43,814 nt of DNA from Lachnospiraceae bacterium UBA1721 (GTDB taxonomy: Bacteria > Bacillota > Clostridia > Lachnospirales > Lachnospiraceae): contig DCIR01000036.1 of assembly GCA_002317155.1 (NCBI GenBank), forward strand, positions 46,648 to 90,461, read 5' to 3'. Below are positions 33,760 through 42,438 of the stretch, in pieces. Position numbers and translations under genes: made by a program. Below the pieces are notes generated by a model. That model worked only from the letters and a program-made list of their open reading frames with translations. It searched no databases and was not told where the DNA came from. The stretch's first letter is position 1. Each line of letters begins with the position of its first letter.

Positions 33760-33824
33760 AATAGACAAATCACCACTATGTGACATACTCATAACTATAT
33801 CACATCAGCAGTAATTTGTCTATT
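33760..33824 (-). terminator. Long stem-loop behind the aquaporin gene
   Basis: AATAGACAAAT (33760-33770) is the exact inverse of 33814-33824, and an inner ATGTGA/TCACAT pair (33778-33783, 33800-33805) lies within the 43-nt loop. On the minus strand a TTTTTGTG run follows, so it can act as terminator for the aquaporin gene. The large, two-tiered loop is unusual for a simple terminator. Confidence 0.65.
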
Positions 33825-33881
33825 AATTTTAGAACGTTTGTTCGAAATCTAATATTGATTTTCTTTTACAAAACTTATCTG

Positions 33882-34586
33882 TTAGTTAGCCTTCTTAGAG
33901 TTCTCGAGGAACTTATATACGCCGGCTGCGATAGCTGCACCAACAAGAGGTCCTACGATGAATACCCATACACATGCAAGAGCATCAGTGTTGTTGTTAA
34001 CAATAGCATTCATGATAGCGGGTCCAAGGCTTCTTGCAGGGTTAACGCTGGTTCCGGTAAGGCCGATGCCAAGGATGTGAACTACTACAAGTGTAAGACC
34101 GATTACAAGACCGCCGAATGAACCGTGATTAGCCTTAGCTGAGGTAACACCAAGAATAGCGATTACGAAAATGCAGGTAAGAACGATTTCAGTAATAAGT
34201 CCTGCAGCGATGCTTTCGTTAATCTGTCCAAGTCCGTTGGTACCCATTCCACCGGTCTTATCTGTAACTCCGCCAAGTTCAAAAATAGCTGCAAGGATTC
34301 CGGAACCTGCAAAAGCACCAAGGCACTGTGCGATTACATAGCAGCAAAAATCCTTAACGCTCATACCACCTGTCAAAAGAACACCGAGTGATACTGCAGG
34401 GTTGATATGACATCCTGAAATGTTTCCGATGCTGTAAGCCATTGCTACGATGGTAAGACCAAATGCAAGTGCGGTAAGAATATATCCGCAACCGGCAGCG
34501 GAATCACATCCAACAAGCATTGCTGTACCGCATCCGAGAATGACAAGTGTCATTGTTCCAATAAATTCAGCTACATATTTTTTCAT
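33882..34586 (-). CDS. aqpZ: Aquaporin Z-type water channel
   Basis: A 234-residue six-helix MIP-family channel. The two NPA boxes are at 62-64 (GCHINPAVSLG) and 182-184 (TSVNPARSLGPA). Aligned by eye with E. coli AqpZ, the selectivity filter reads Tyr35, His170, Thr179, Arg185; the His is typical of water channels, while glycerol facilitators have Gly there. AGGAG 8 nt upstream fixes the start at MKKYVAEFIG; a reading from 34640 is rejected. It is a single-gene unit between hairpins at 33760-33824 and 34686-34714. A role in osmotic adjustment is expected, in a genome segment that also encodes the osmoregulating c-di-AMP synthase. Confidence 0.92.
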   Translation of the reverse strand: MKKYVAEFIGTMTLVILGCGTAMLVGCDSAAGCGYILTALAFGLTIVAMAYSIGNISGCHINPAVSLGVLLTGGMSVKDFCCYVIAQCLGAFAGSGILAAIFELGGVTDKTGGMGTNGLGQINESIAAGLITEIVLTCIFVIAILGVTSAKANHGSFGGLVIGLTLVVVHILGIGLTGTSVNPARSLGPAIMNAIVNNNTDALACVWVFIVGPLVGAAIAAGVYKFLENSKKAN

Positions 34587-34685
34587 TTCTTCTCTCCTTA
34601 TTTTGTATACATTTTTAAGATAATCCGCGACGCAGTGCAATCCTCTTTGGATGCTTTTACGTTATTAAAATATCTTAATACGCAA

Positions 34686-34714
34686 AAACAAGTGCTGCGC
34701 CACAGCACTTGTTT
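34686..34714 (-). terminator. Terminator of the ftsE-ftsX-M23-S41 operon
   Basis: AAACAAGTGCTG (34686-34697) and CAGCACTTGTTT (34703-34714) form a perfect 12-bp stem with a 5-nt loop; the minus-strand RNA ends in a short T-run. It lies 66 nt past the S41 protease stop codon. Copies of TCTTAATACG flank it at 34673 and 34724. Confidence 0.9.
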
Positions 34715-34779
34715 ATTATATCGTCTTAATACGAAAAAACTTTATAGATTCAACACACTGAAATATGTATTTTACTCAA

Positions 34780-36147
34780 TTATTTATTCTTTAAGTAATC
34801 GATAGCCGCCTCGAGCTGATTATCAACGCGATTGGTCTCGTTATAGTATGCATCACTGTCGAATTCCACCTCAATATCAGGGGCGATTCCAATGCCATCG
34901 ATAGCGGTTCCGTTAGGAGTAAAATACTGCTCGGTAGTGAGCTTCATAGCGGTTCCGTCTGTAAAATCAAAGAATGACTGAACTACTCCTTTACCGTATG
35001 TATTGGTACCCAAAGATATTGCTTTGCCATGGTCCTTCATGGCTCCGGTGAAAATCTCTGAAGCACTTGCAGTATAACCATTAGTAAGAATTACTACAGG
35101 GATATCTATCTCATGACTACCGTCACATGAATAAGTCTGATTAACCCCATCCTTATTCTCGGTATATACAATTGTACCTGCAGGTAACAACTGCTCGCAT
35201 ACACTAACTACAGATCTGAGCAAGCCTCCTGTATTGCTTCGAAGGTCAACAATCAGCTTCTCCATTCCCTGGCTTCTGAGATCTTCCATCGCTTCCGCAA
35301 ACTGGTCAGGTGTAGTATCATACCACTGCTCAATATGAATGAAACCGATGTTATCTTCCTTCATCTCATATTCAACAACGACAACTTCAATCTTTGCTCT
35401 TGTAAGAGTAAGGTCCAAATAATCCTTCTCACCCTCACGAGCTACTGTAACCACAACCTGGGTTCCTTCAGCTCCGCGAATCTTCGCAACGATCTCATCA
35501 AGTGTCATTCCATAGACATCAACACCGTCAACCTGAGTAATGATATCTCCCTCTCGCACGCCACCACTTTGGGCCGGAGAATTGGTATATACACTCTGAA
35601 CCTCAGCATAACCCATTGAATTAAGCGAAAGTGATGCTCCTATTCCGAAAAAGGTTCCGCCATAGTCACCCATAAGCTCGGTGATTTCCTCAGCATCATA
35701 ATACTGAGCATACTTGTCACCGCTTCCAGCTACCACTCCATCAATAAGTGCTCTTCGGAACTTTTCTGTATCAAGTTCCAAAATAGAAGCCTTATCAAAA
35801 ACTGTGAGAATTGCATTTATTTTTTCAATCGTATAATCATCAAGAACAGTCTCACTTGTATTGTTTCCGGTTGTTCCACCCTGTACCGATCCCTTAGGAA
35901 CAAGTCTTACACCCGATGCCTTCACCGCAATAACAATTACAAGCATCAGGATTATCAGGCCGGCAGCCCATCCGATTACCATTCCGATGAAAAATTGCTT
36001 ATTTACTTTGCGAGCCTTCTTCTTAGGAACATCTACTTCATAAGTGTCCTCTGCAAAAGACTCCTCTGCTTCTGCCTGCTCTTCTACAAGCTCCGAATTA
36101 TCTGCCGAATTCTTCTGCTCCTCGGCATCTAAATTATTATAGTCCAT
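34780..36147 (-). CDS. ctpA: S41-family C-terminal processing peptidase
   Basis: A 455-residue membrane-anchored serine protease. A charged cytoplasmic start (1-48) is followed by one membrane helix, about 52-75 (FIGMVIGWAAGLIILMLVIV). A PDZ domain spans about 170-250 (AEVQSVYTNSPAQSGGVREG, GMTLDEIVAKIRG), and the protease domain has LIVDLRSNTGGLL, the nucleophile region GYTASASEIFTGAM and the catalytic Lys in NTYGKGVVQSF. GAGG precedes the ATG at 36147. It lies last in the ftsE-ftsX-M23 operon. CtpA-type proteases in other bacteria control peptidoglycan hydrolases, which fits the M23 gene just upstream. Confidence 0.93.
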   Translation of the reverse strand: MDYNNLDAEEQKNSADNSELVEEQAEAEESFAEDTYEVDVPKKKARKVNKQFFIGMVIGWAAGLIILMLVIVIAVKASGVRLVPKGSVQGGTTGNNTSETVLDDYTIEKINAILTVFDKASILELDTEKFRRALIDGVVAGSGDKYAQYYDAEEITELMGDYGGTFFGIGASLSLNSMGYAEVQSVYTNSPAQSGGVREGDIITQVDGVDVYGMTLDEIVAKIRGAEGTQVVVTVAREGEKDYLDLTLTRAKIEVVVVEYEMKEDNIGFIHIEQWYDTTPDQFAEAMEDLRSQGMEKLIVDLRSNTGGLLRSVVSVCEQLLPAGTIVYTENKDGVNQTYSCDGSHEIDIPVVILTNGYTASASEIFTGAMKDHGKAISLGTNTYGKGVVQSFFDFTDGTAMKLTTEQYFTPNGTAIDGIGIAPDIEVEFDSDAYYNETNRVDNQLEAAIDYLKNK

Positions 36148-36165
36148 TACCAAACCTCAGTATTA

Positions 36166-37449
36166 TTATCTGTCATAGAAATATACATAATCGTTAGGGT
36201 CGACATACGCACCATCCTTACGAACGGTAAAGTGCAGATGATTACCGGTCGAAACACCGGTACTTCCTACTCTTGCGATAGTCTGACCTGCTGTAACAGT
36301 ATCTCCCTCACTTACACAAAGTGATGAAGCATGCATGTATATCGTATACAATCCACCACCATGATTAATCATTACATAATTGCCCATAGATGAATTGTAA
36401 CCGGCACTGGCAACAACACCATTATAAGCTGCATATATTGCCGTTCCATAGTCTGCTGCCAAATCGACACCACTATGGAATTTATTTGTCTGACCCGTTA
36501 CCGGATGTGTTCTGTATCCGTACTTACTTGAAATATACTTGTATGATGCGATGGGGAATACAAATGAACCACCGTCATAAAGAGCCGCCTGCTGAGCTGC
36601 ATAAATCTGCTGCTTTTCGGTAAGAATTGCCTGCTCAAGTAACGCAATTTCTGCATCCTCAGAGTTAATCTGGTTATTATACTGATCAATCTCGGCCTGC
36701 GAATCGGCAATGCTCTGATTATACTCCTCAAGCTGTGCTGCTTTTTCCTGGAGAAGAAGTTCCATATTAGCCTCTTCCTCTTCTATCGCAGCAAGTGATT
36801 CGTCGAGTAACTCTTTTTCAAGGTTCAGCTCTTCCTCACACAATTCGACATACTGACGTGCGGCCTTTAATTCTTCCCAAGCCTGTCTGTCATAAGCAAC
36901 TACAGCTTCAATATAATCCATTCTGTTAAGCAGATCTCTAAGACTGGTTGCTCCAAGGAGACTTGAAAGAATGCTCGAGTCATCTCTCTCATACATCAGT
37001 CTCATACGAACTATCATCGCCTCATATCTGGCCTGTTCGTCAGCTCTTGCCTCTTCAAGCTCGATCTCGGTAGCTGCTATATCTGCTTCCTTAATCATGA
37101 TCTGATCCTGAAGGTCTTCGATGGTATACTGCATTTCAGCCATCTTGGCATCGAGTTCAGAAATATATGCAGCCAAATCATTCTTCTGCTGTTCGAGCTC
37201 ACTCTTTACAGCTTCGATATCATGCTTTTTATTCTGAATGTCAGCCTTTTCCTGCTTAGCCTTGGCTATCTCCTCTTCCTTCTGCTTGATGGAATCAGAT
37301 GTTATACCATCCAAATAGCTGTTGTTTTTAGCATATGATATAACTGACGGCACAACGCACAAAAGGGCCATAACCACTGCGAAACCAGCCAGCAGTTTTA
37401 CGGTCCTCTTTCCGTTGTGATTAGATAAATATTTTTTAAATCTATTCAT
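36166..37449 (-). CDS. Coiled-coil M23 murein hydrolase (FtsEX-linked)
   Basis: A 427-residue secreted or anchored protein. A membrane/signal segment lies at about 18-40 (LLAGFAVVMALLCVVPSVIS), then a long coiled coil at about 50-280 rich in Glu/Lys/Gln/Ala, as in PcsB and EnvC. The LytM/M23 domain is intact: YGYRTHPVTGQTNKFHSGVD has the zinc His and Asp, followed by YTIYMHASS and NHLHFTVRKDG. It lies 3 nt behind ftsX. In Streptococcus and E. coli, FtsEX activates such hydrolases at the septum through their coiled coils. Its own catalytic zinc ligands suggest a hydrolase rather than a mere activator. Confidence 0.92.
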   Translation of the reverse strand: MNRFKKYLSNHNGKRTVKLLAGFAVVMALLCVVPSVISYAKNNSYLDGITSDSIKQKEEEIAKAKQEKADIQNKKHDIEAVKSELEQQKNDLAAYISELDAKMAEMQYTIEDLQDQIMIKEADIAATEIELEEARADEQARYEAMIVRMRLMYERDDSSILSSLLGATSLRDLLNRMDYIEAVVAYDRQAWEELKAARQYVELCEEELNLEKELLDESLAAIEEEEANMELLLQEKAAQLEEYNQSIADSQAEIDQYNNQINSEDAEIALLEQAILTEKQQIYAAQQAALYDGGSFVFPIASYKYISSKYGYRTHPVTGQTNKFHSGVDLAADYGTAIYAAYNGVVASAGYNSSMGNYVMINHGGGLYTIYMHASSLCVSEGDTVTAGQTIARVGSTGVSTGNHLHFTVRKDGAYVDPNDYVYFYDR

Positions 37450-37452
37450 TTC

Positions 37453-38352
37453 TCACACTCTCAAATGCTTATGTACGGTTGTCATACTTCCGATAAATCC
37501 GATTCCCACGCCAACAATAAGACAAGCAGGCATCAGATACTTGAAAATGCTATCAAGCGGCACAAAATTAAGCATGCTGCTGAGGGTAGCAAATCTGTTG
37601 GTAATATAATCTATAACATAACCATACACTTCATAAATCAACACAAGCGGAACTACTGCTCCAAGAAGTCCGATGAGCATACCTTCAAGCACAAACGGAG
37701 CTCTGACAAAAAAGTCTGTCGCACCGACGTACTTCATAATGCTGATTTCCTCGGAACGTACTGATATTCCTACTCGTACTGTATTACTGATAAGGAAAAT
37801 ACTTACAGCAAGCAAAATCACAATAATTGCTATTGATACATAAGCGATGAGCTTATTCATTCCTGTAAGAGTGTTGGCTGTTACTTCAGAGTAATTAACC
37901 TTTCTTACCTCCGGAAGTGAGTTCAGCCAGGTAACAAGGGCATCCTGCATTGATACATCACTCAGGAATACCTCGTAATTGTTCTCTCCTGCAAGCGGAT
38001 TCTCCGGGAATCCTTCTGCGTAATCTTCACCAAAATACGCCGGTCCAAACTCTGCCCATATTGCATCATCATCATTATAGACAACGCTTGATACTTCAAC
38101 GCGTCCGTCTATCATCTGACCGATTTCTTCTATTCTGGTATCGCTGACATCCTCATTGAAAAATACGGTAAGTGATACTGCTTCCTCAGCAGTATAAAGG
38201 ATGTTCTGAACATTATATACAACAGCAAAAAAAGCTCCAAAAAGGAACAGGCATGCTGAAATTGTTGCTATCGAAGCGAGTGAATACCAGCCATTCTTAA
38301 AAAGGCTTCTTACACCCTGCCACAGTGTATAAAAAAATGTACTAATCTTCAT
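37453..38352 (-). CDS. ftsX: Cell-division protein FtsX
   Basis: A 299-residue permease-like protein of the FtsEX complex. Four membrane helices are seen at about residues 22-45, 174-199, 221-248 and 265-295, with a large extracellular loop between the first two that contacts the peptidoglycan hydrolase. The start MKISTFFYTLWQGVRSLFKN is typical of FtsX, and AAGGA lies upstream, inside the 3' end of ftsE, with an 11-nt overlap. A longer reading from 38412 is rejected. FtsX passes ATP-driven changes of FtsE to the M23 hydrolase encoded next. Confidence 0.95.
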   Translation of the reverse strand: MKISTFFYTLWQGVRSLFKNGWYSLASIATISACLFLFGAFFAVVYNVQNILYTAEEAVSLTVFFNEDVSDTRIEEIGQMIDGRVEVSSVVYNDDDAIWAEFGPAYFGEDYAEGFPENPLAGENNYEVFLSDVSMQDALVTWLNSLPEVRKVNYSEVTANTLTGMNKLIAYVSIAIIVILLAVSIFLISNTVRVGISVRSEEISIMKYVGATDFFVRAPFVLEGMLIGLLGAVVPLVLIYEVYGYVIDYITNRFATLSSMLNFVPLDSIFKYLMPACLIVGVGIGFIGSMTTVHKHLRV

Positions 38353-39088
38353 TAATGTAGAATCCTTCTTCCTCGTCGCTGATAATAATACCCTTACGCA
38401 TTGTAACAACACGCTTCTTCATGGCATTAACTATCTCAGGGCTGTGAGTTACGACAATTACAGTGGTACCCTGCTCATTAATCTCGTCCAGCAAATTCAT
38501 GATTTCCCATGAATTGTTGGGATCAAGGTTACCTGTAGGCTCATCCGCAAGCAAAATAGCCGGCTTGTTAATCAATGCTCTTGCAAGCGCTACTCTCTGC
38601 TGCTCACCACCGGAAAGCTTTTTAACATCTGACTTATACTTTCCCGCAAGACCTACCATAGAAAGAATATTAGGTACATTACGTCTCATTTCCTTTGAAG
38701 GAACTTCGATAATTCTCTGTGCAAATGCTACGTTCTCATAAACATTTCTGTCACGAAGAAGTCTGAAATCCTGGAAAACTACGCCAAGACTTCTTCTGAA
38801 CTTAGATACCTGTCCGTGACGAAGCTTCTTGGTATTATAACCATTGACATAAACTGTTCCACTGGTTGCAACCAGCTCACGAAGGAGCAGCTTAATCATT
38901 GTTGATTTACCGGAGCCGCTGTCACCGGTAATAAATACGAACTCTCCTCTGTCGATTCTAAGTGAAATATTATCCACTGCAGGAACACCCTGCTCAGGAT
39001 ATTTCATACTTACATTATCAAGGAAAATGAGTCCGTGCTCATCTATAAACTCTTCTCTTTTGAGAGCTTTTTTATCTTTTATAGCCAT
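38342..39088 (-). CDS. ftsE: Cell-division ATP-binding protein FtsE
   Basis: A 248-residue ABC ATPase. Walker A is FITGDSGSGKSTMIKLLL near 50-65, the Q-loop GVVFQDFRLLRDRNVYENV, the signature KKLSGGEQQRVALARALI, and Walker B PAILLADEPTGNLDP. These are close to canonical FtsE, and the C-terminus (GIIISDEEEGFYINED) is an extra acidic end. It sits at the membrane on FtsX and overlaps its gene by 11 nt. AGAGGA precedes the ATG. A PucR-type regulator gene lies 34 nt upstream on the same strand. Confidence 0.96.
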   Translation of the reverse strand: MAIKDKKALKREEFIDEHGLIFLDNVSMKYPEQGVPAVDNISLRIDRGEFVFITGDSGSGKSTMIKLLLRELVATSGTVYVNGYNTKKLRHGQVSKFRRSLGVVFQDFRLLRDRNVYENVAFAQRIIEVPSKEMRRNVPNILSMVGLAGKYKSDVKKLSGGEQQRVALARALINKPAILLADEPTGNLDPNNSWEIMNLLDEINEQGTTVIVVTHSPEIVNAMKKRVVTMRKGIIISDEEEGFYINED

Positions 39089-39122
39089 ACGATCCTCTAT
39101 TTTTTATACATTGAACTATGAA

Positions 39123-40205
39123 TTAATAATCATTAGTCTCAATGCACTTCATATACTTTACAACCATAAGAGCAATCTTAAAGGTAATAGCATCCTCAAA
39201 CGCTCTGAGATCAAGTCCGGTACTCTTCTGAAGCTTATCAAGTCTGTAGACAAGAGTGTTTCTGTGAATAAAGAGCTGTCTTGATGTCTCTGATACATTA
39301 AGGTTGTTCTCGAAAAACTTCTGAATTGTGGTAAGTGTCTCCTCGTCAAAATCATCAGGCGACTTGTTTCCGAAGATCTCCTTGATATACATCTTGCAAA
39401 GAGGAATAGGAAGCTGATAAATAAGTCTTCCGATACCGAGCTGATTGTAAGCAACAATCTCTCTGTCCTCGAAGAAAATTCTTCCTACATCTGCTGCCAT
39501 ACGAGCTTCCTTGTATGAGCGGCTGACTTCCTTAATCTCAGGTACAACTGTACCGTATGCGATACGAAGTCCACGCACACCTTCCTTATGAAGGAATGTA
39601 ACAAGGCTCTTGATTGTCTTATCGATTTCCTTAGAAGCTTCCATTGCTGAAAGTTCCTTAACGATGATTACATTTTTCTCATCTACAGCAGTAACAAAAT
39701 CCTTGCCGTTATTAAAGTAATTCTTGGAAATCTCAAGAAGATTATTGTCTTTACCCTTGGTAGTCTCTACAACCATTACAACTCTGGGCACTTCAGTCTG
39801 AATATGAAGCTTCTTAGAGCGGCTGTAAATATCAATGAGAAGGAGGTTATCAAGAAGAAGGTTCTTAATATAATTATCCTTATCAAAACGCTCCTTATAT
39901 GCTACGAGCAGGCTCTGAATCTGGAACGCAACCATACGACCGATTACGTAAAGCTCCTCACCGGTTCCTGCCACAACCAAAACATATTCCAGTGTCTGGT
40001 CATCATAAATCTTAAAATACTGATGTCCTGCAGTCTCCTGTGAGTCTGCTGCAGAGGCAGCAAATTCTGCTGCAGTCGCACTGCATGATGAAAGATCAGC
40101 TGTAGATGCAGCAATCTTACCTTCTGAATCCATAACACTAAGTTCAACGCCTGAAATCTGTCTGAGTCCGTCAAGTGTATTTTGCAAAATCTGATTTGAA
40201 ATCAT
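39123..40205 (-). CDS. PucR/diacid-family transcriptional regulator
   Basis: A 360-residue DNA-binding regulator. Residues 1-110 match the putative sugar-diacid recognition domain (MISNQILQNTLDGLRQISGV, then VVAGTGEELYVIGRMVAFQI), and the end is the PucR-type helix-turn-helix (NVSETSRQLFIHRNTLVYRL). GGAGG 5 nt before 40205 fixes the start; 40259 is rejected. It lies 34 nt before ftsE on the same strand, behind a good promoter at 40263-40290, so a regulator for an unknown small ligand may be co-transcribed with the division and hydrolase genes. The ligand is unknown, and this domain is not always a diacid sensor. Confidence 0.87.
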   Translation of the reverse strand: MISNQILQNTLDGLRQISGVELSVMDSEGKIAASTADLSSCSATAAEFAASAADSQETAGHQYFKIYDDQTLEYVLVVAGTGEELYVIGRMVAFQIQSLLVAYKERFDKDNYIKNLLLDNLLLIDIYSRSKKLHIQTEVPRVVMVVETTKGKDNNLLEISKNYFNNGKDFVTAVDEKNVIIVKELSAMEASKEIDKTIKSLVTFLHKEGVRGLRIAYGTVVPEIKEVSRSYKEARMAADVGRIFFEDREIVAYNQLGIGRLIYQLPIPLCKMYIKEIFGNKSPDDFDEETLTTIQKFFENNLNVSETSRQLFIHRNTLVYRLDKLQKSTGLDLRAFEDAITFKIALMVVKYMKCIETNDY

Positions 40206-40262
40206 AAATTCCTCCGAGAATTCCACCACAATAACATGATTATCACTTACAAAATTCAATAC

Positions 40263-40290
40263 ATTATAAACTTTACTAAAAATTTACCAA
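40263..40290 (-). promoter_or_regulatory. Predicted promoter for the PucR-ftsEX operon
   Basis: On the minus strand TTGGTA (40285-40290) and a perfect TATAAT (40263-40268) are 16 nt apart. Transcription would start about 50 nt before the regulator ATG. No other strong promoter is seen in the gap to yjfB. Confidence 0.55.
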
Positions 40291-40406
40291 AAAATCAACC
40301 TTCTAACAGGCATTTTTTTGGATTGTTTAGCAATTATGTTTGAAAATGCATCTTTATTGCGAAACAAATTTATATATAATCCCATATCAAATCAAAAATA
40401 TATGCC

Positions 40407-40439
40407 AAAAAACATAAGCCGGCATATTTGCCGGCTTAT
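40407..40439 (-). terminator. Terminator of yjfB
   Basis: ATAAGCCGGCA (40414-40424) and TGCCGGCTTAT (40429-40439) form a perfect 11-bp stem with a 4-nt loop; the minus-strand RNA then reads GTTTTTTGG. It lies 43 nt past the yjfB stop codon. Confidence 0.92.
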
Positions 40440-40482
40440 AGTATCGTTATATTCAATAGTTTTAATTAATCCACACTAATTC

Positions 40483-40680
40483 TTATACGCGAAGATCAAA
40501 ATTGGCACCGACCGAAGGATTAACACTGCGCTCCATAGCTGCGCTGTCAATCATATTGACAAGTCCCTGTCCGAGTTCTTCGTTATTATCCATAGTCTTG
40601 GCAAGCATTGCAACGCCAACCTTATTGGCTAGATTTGCCTGACTAACTGAAGTTGAAAGCTGTGTGATTGAAAAATCCAT
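40483..40680 (-). CDS. yjfB: YjfB-family putative motility protein
   Basis: A 65-residue protein of the YjfB family (Pfam YjfB_motility). It starts MDFSITQLSTSVSQANLANK, then VGVAMLAKTMDNNEELGQGL, and ends in a conserved SVNPSVGANFDLRV-like tail. The family is linked to motility by co-occurrence and name only; its molecular job is unknown. GGAGG lies 7 nt before the ATG. Its own promoter and terminator make it a single-gene unit. No other flagellar gene is adjacent. Confidence 0.85.
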   Translation of the reverse strand: MDFSITQLSTSVSQANLANKVGVAMLAKTMDNNEELGQGLVNMIDSAAMERSVNPSVGANFDLRV

Positions 40681-40710
40681 ATTGATACCTCCAATCCTTA
40701 ACGTAACTAA

Positions 40711-40739
40711 ACTATACCACCTGTGCGGTACCGAATCAA
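40711..40739 (-). promoter_or_regulatory. Predicted sigma-A promoter of yjfB
   Basis: TTGATT (40734-40739) and TATAGT (40711-40716) on the minus strand are exactly 17 nt apart, with GGAGG and the ATG following about 25 nt later. This is a good housekeeping promoter match; no sigma-28 (TAAA-N15-GCCGATAA) motif is seen here. Confidence 0.65.
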
Positions 40740-40837
40740 TTAAAAAACTATTAATTATCCTGCCTAAAAATCAACAAAATGCCTAATCCGGCATTCACGG
40801 ATACGGATCTTAATCTCAGCACTCACAGATGCAAAAC

Positions 40838-41695
40838 TTAATCTCTGCGAAGAACAATACTGTCGGGCTCAATGTTTATGGTACCATTCTTGAGAAGATT
40901 GCCAACCGCACGCTTGAACTGGGCCTTACTCATTCCGGTATGTTCAAGAATAACTTCCGGTGATGCCTTATCGTTAAAAGGAAGCACTCCCTTATTCTTT
41001 TCAAGGAGGCTCACAAGTATCTCAGAGTCTTCCTTTCTCTGAATATAACCCTTGTCACGTATCGCAAGTTCAAGGCGACCGTCATTAAGTACATTTGCAA
41101 CTCTGGCAGTCACATACTCACCGATTCTAACCTTATCAGCTGCGCCGAAAAGTGCCTTTCTTGGGATAAGTGCCGAATAAATATCATCTACTGCTACAAA
41201 AGCTCCGAATTTTTCGCTTATCTGGTATACAGTTCCGCTTACAGTATTATCTTTTCTGTATGTACTGTCATTCCTAAGCGCTTCATATACATTCATTGTT
41301 GCGCACAATCTGCTGCTCTTATCGATATACAGCGAAACCAGCACTACATCCCCGGCCTTAACCTTAAAGGTCTGCTGCTTGAATGGAAGGAACAAATCCT
41401 TATCAAGTCCCCAATCAAGGAATGCACCCACCTTGGTAATCTGTGATACCTTAAGTCTGGCAGTCTCGCCCATCTTAAGAAGTGGTGTTCGGGTTGTTGC
41501 TATAAGTCTGTCCTCAGAATCCTTGTAGAGGAATACCTCCAATGAATCTCCAACCTGAGTTCCCTCCGGAACCTGTTTGCCTGGCAGAAGAACCTTTTCT
41601 TTATCCTTCTCATTGCCTGCGGTTTCTGCAAGATATATTCCGAACTCTACCTGCTTAACTACTATTAATTTTTGAAATTCACCTAACTTAAACAT
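40838..41695 (-). CDS. cvfB: CvfB-family S1-domain RNA-binding protein
   Basis: A 285-residue protein of the CvfB/YitL family. Tandem S1-like domains are seen: residues 5-62 (IVVKQVEFGIYLA, VGDSLEVFLYKDSEDRLIAT), 70-130 (LKVSQITKVGAFLDWGLDKD, FLPF) and 150-215 (YQISEKFGAFVAVDDIYSAL), followed by a winged-helix C-terminus (VILEHTGMSKAQFKRAVGNL, KNGTINIEPDSIVLRRD). In Staphylococcus CvfB affects virulence gene expression; the molecular role elsewhere is poorly defined. It lies 35 nt behind the thioesterase gene and is probably co-transcribed. Confidence 0.9.
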   Translation of the reverse strand: MFKLGEFQKLIVVKQVEFGIYLAETAGNEKDKEKVLLPGKQVPEGTQVGDSLEVFLYKDSEDRLIATTRTPLLKMGETARLKVSQITKVGAFLDWGLDKDLFLPFKQQTFKVKAGDVVLVSLYIDKSSRLCATMNVYEALRNDSTYRKDNTVSGTVYQISEKFGAFVAVDDIYSALIPRKALFGAADKVRIGEYVTARVANVLNDGRLELAIRDKGYIQRKEDSEILVSLLEKNKGVLPFNDKASPEVILEHTGMSKAQFKRAVGNLLKNGTINIEPDSIVLRRD

Positions 41696-41730
41696 GTTTT
41701 TCCGTCCTCTTTCTTTCTAAAATATGCTTA

Positions 41731-42438
41731 CTAAAATGTAAACTCCACAACCGAATATGGCTTGCCATTTGCATCATTTAATGACACCGTATATCGACCC
41801 GACTCATTTTCTCCGCTCACCGGATGAAGTATATCACCTAAAAACGCCTGACTCCTGTACTCAGCTCTGAGTCTCTTAACAGAGCCCAAATCAGGTATAC
41901 AACTTTTGGCAATATTAATATACTGCCCGTTATTCATATGATGATTCGGATCAAGAAAATGAGCTTCAACCGTAATCGGTTTATGTTCCGTCACTTCTTC
42001 CGGCAATCTGAGTTTGCCGTTGCAATAATCCATATCTATAGGCTCCGCCTCACCATAGCCTGAAAGCATCGCCTCATCAGGCTTTACCGGTTTCATAGTG
42101 TTTACGTCAATAAGGCTCCACATTGAATTCGCCTTAACCAGTATTTCTCCGGCTTCATTCTCAATATAAAAATTTCTGTATCCCAAAAAGCCCCTGAACT
42201 TGTACGGAATAGTACAAATTTTAAGTCGCTCCAGATACTTCGGGCTCCTGACTACATCCACCTGCCAGGTATTGAGAACCCACAAGAGATTACGCGGCTT
42301 AAGATATGAATAGCCCAGCCCTATATCCTCAGAATGAAAAGTTGATGCATCCTGAAAATAATCTATTATTGAATTGATTGTGAGATTTTCTTCCGCATCC
42401 ACCTTGCTGAAGCTCACTCTTGTATCATAGCTATACAT
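41731..42438 (-). CDS. Acyl-ACP thioesterase
   Basis: A 235-residue FatA/FatB-family double hot-dog enzyme that releases fatty acids from acyl carrier protein. The first hot-dog domain has TINSIIDYFQDASTFHSED and WVLNTWQVDVVRSPKYLER; the second carries LDPNHHMNNGQYINIAKS, which matches the Asn-His catalytic region. Length fits bacterial members. Its ATG follows the CPBP stop codon directly (TAAATG). It may control chain release to membrane lipids, and it could feed the acyl-CoA synthetase elsewhere in the window, but that link is only inferred. Confidence 0.9.
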   Translation of the reverse strand: MYSYDTRVSFSKVDAEENLTINSIIDYFQDASTFHSEDIGLGYSYLKPRNLLWVLNTWQVDVVRSPKYLERLKICTIPYKFRGFLGYRNFYIENEAGEILVKANSMWSLIDVNTMKPVKPDEAMLSGYGEAEPIDMDYCNGKLRLPEEVTEHKPITVEAHFLDPNHHMNNGQYINIAKSCIPDLGSVKRLRAEYRSQAFLGDILHPVSGENESGRYTVSLNDANGKPYSVVEFTF

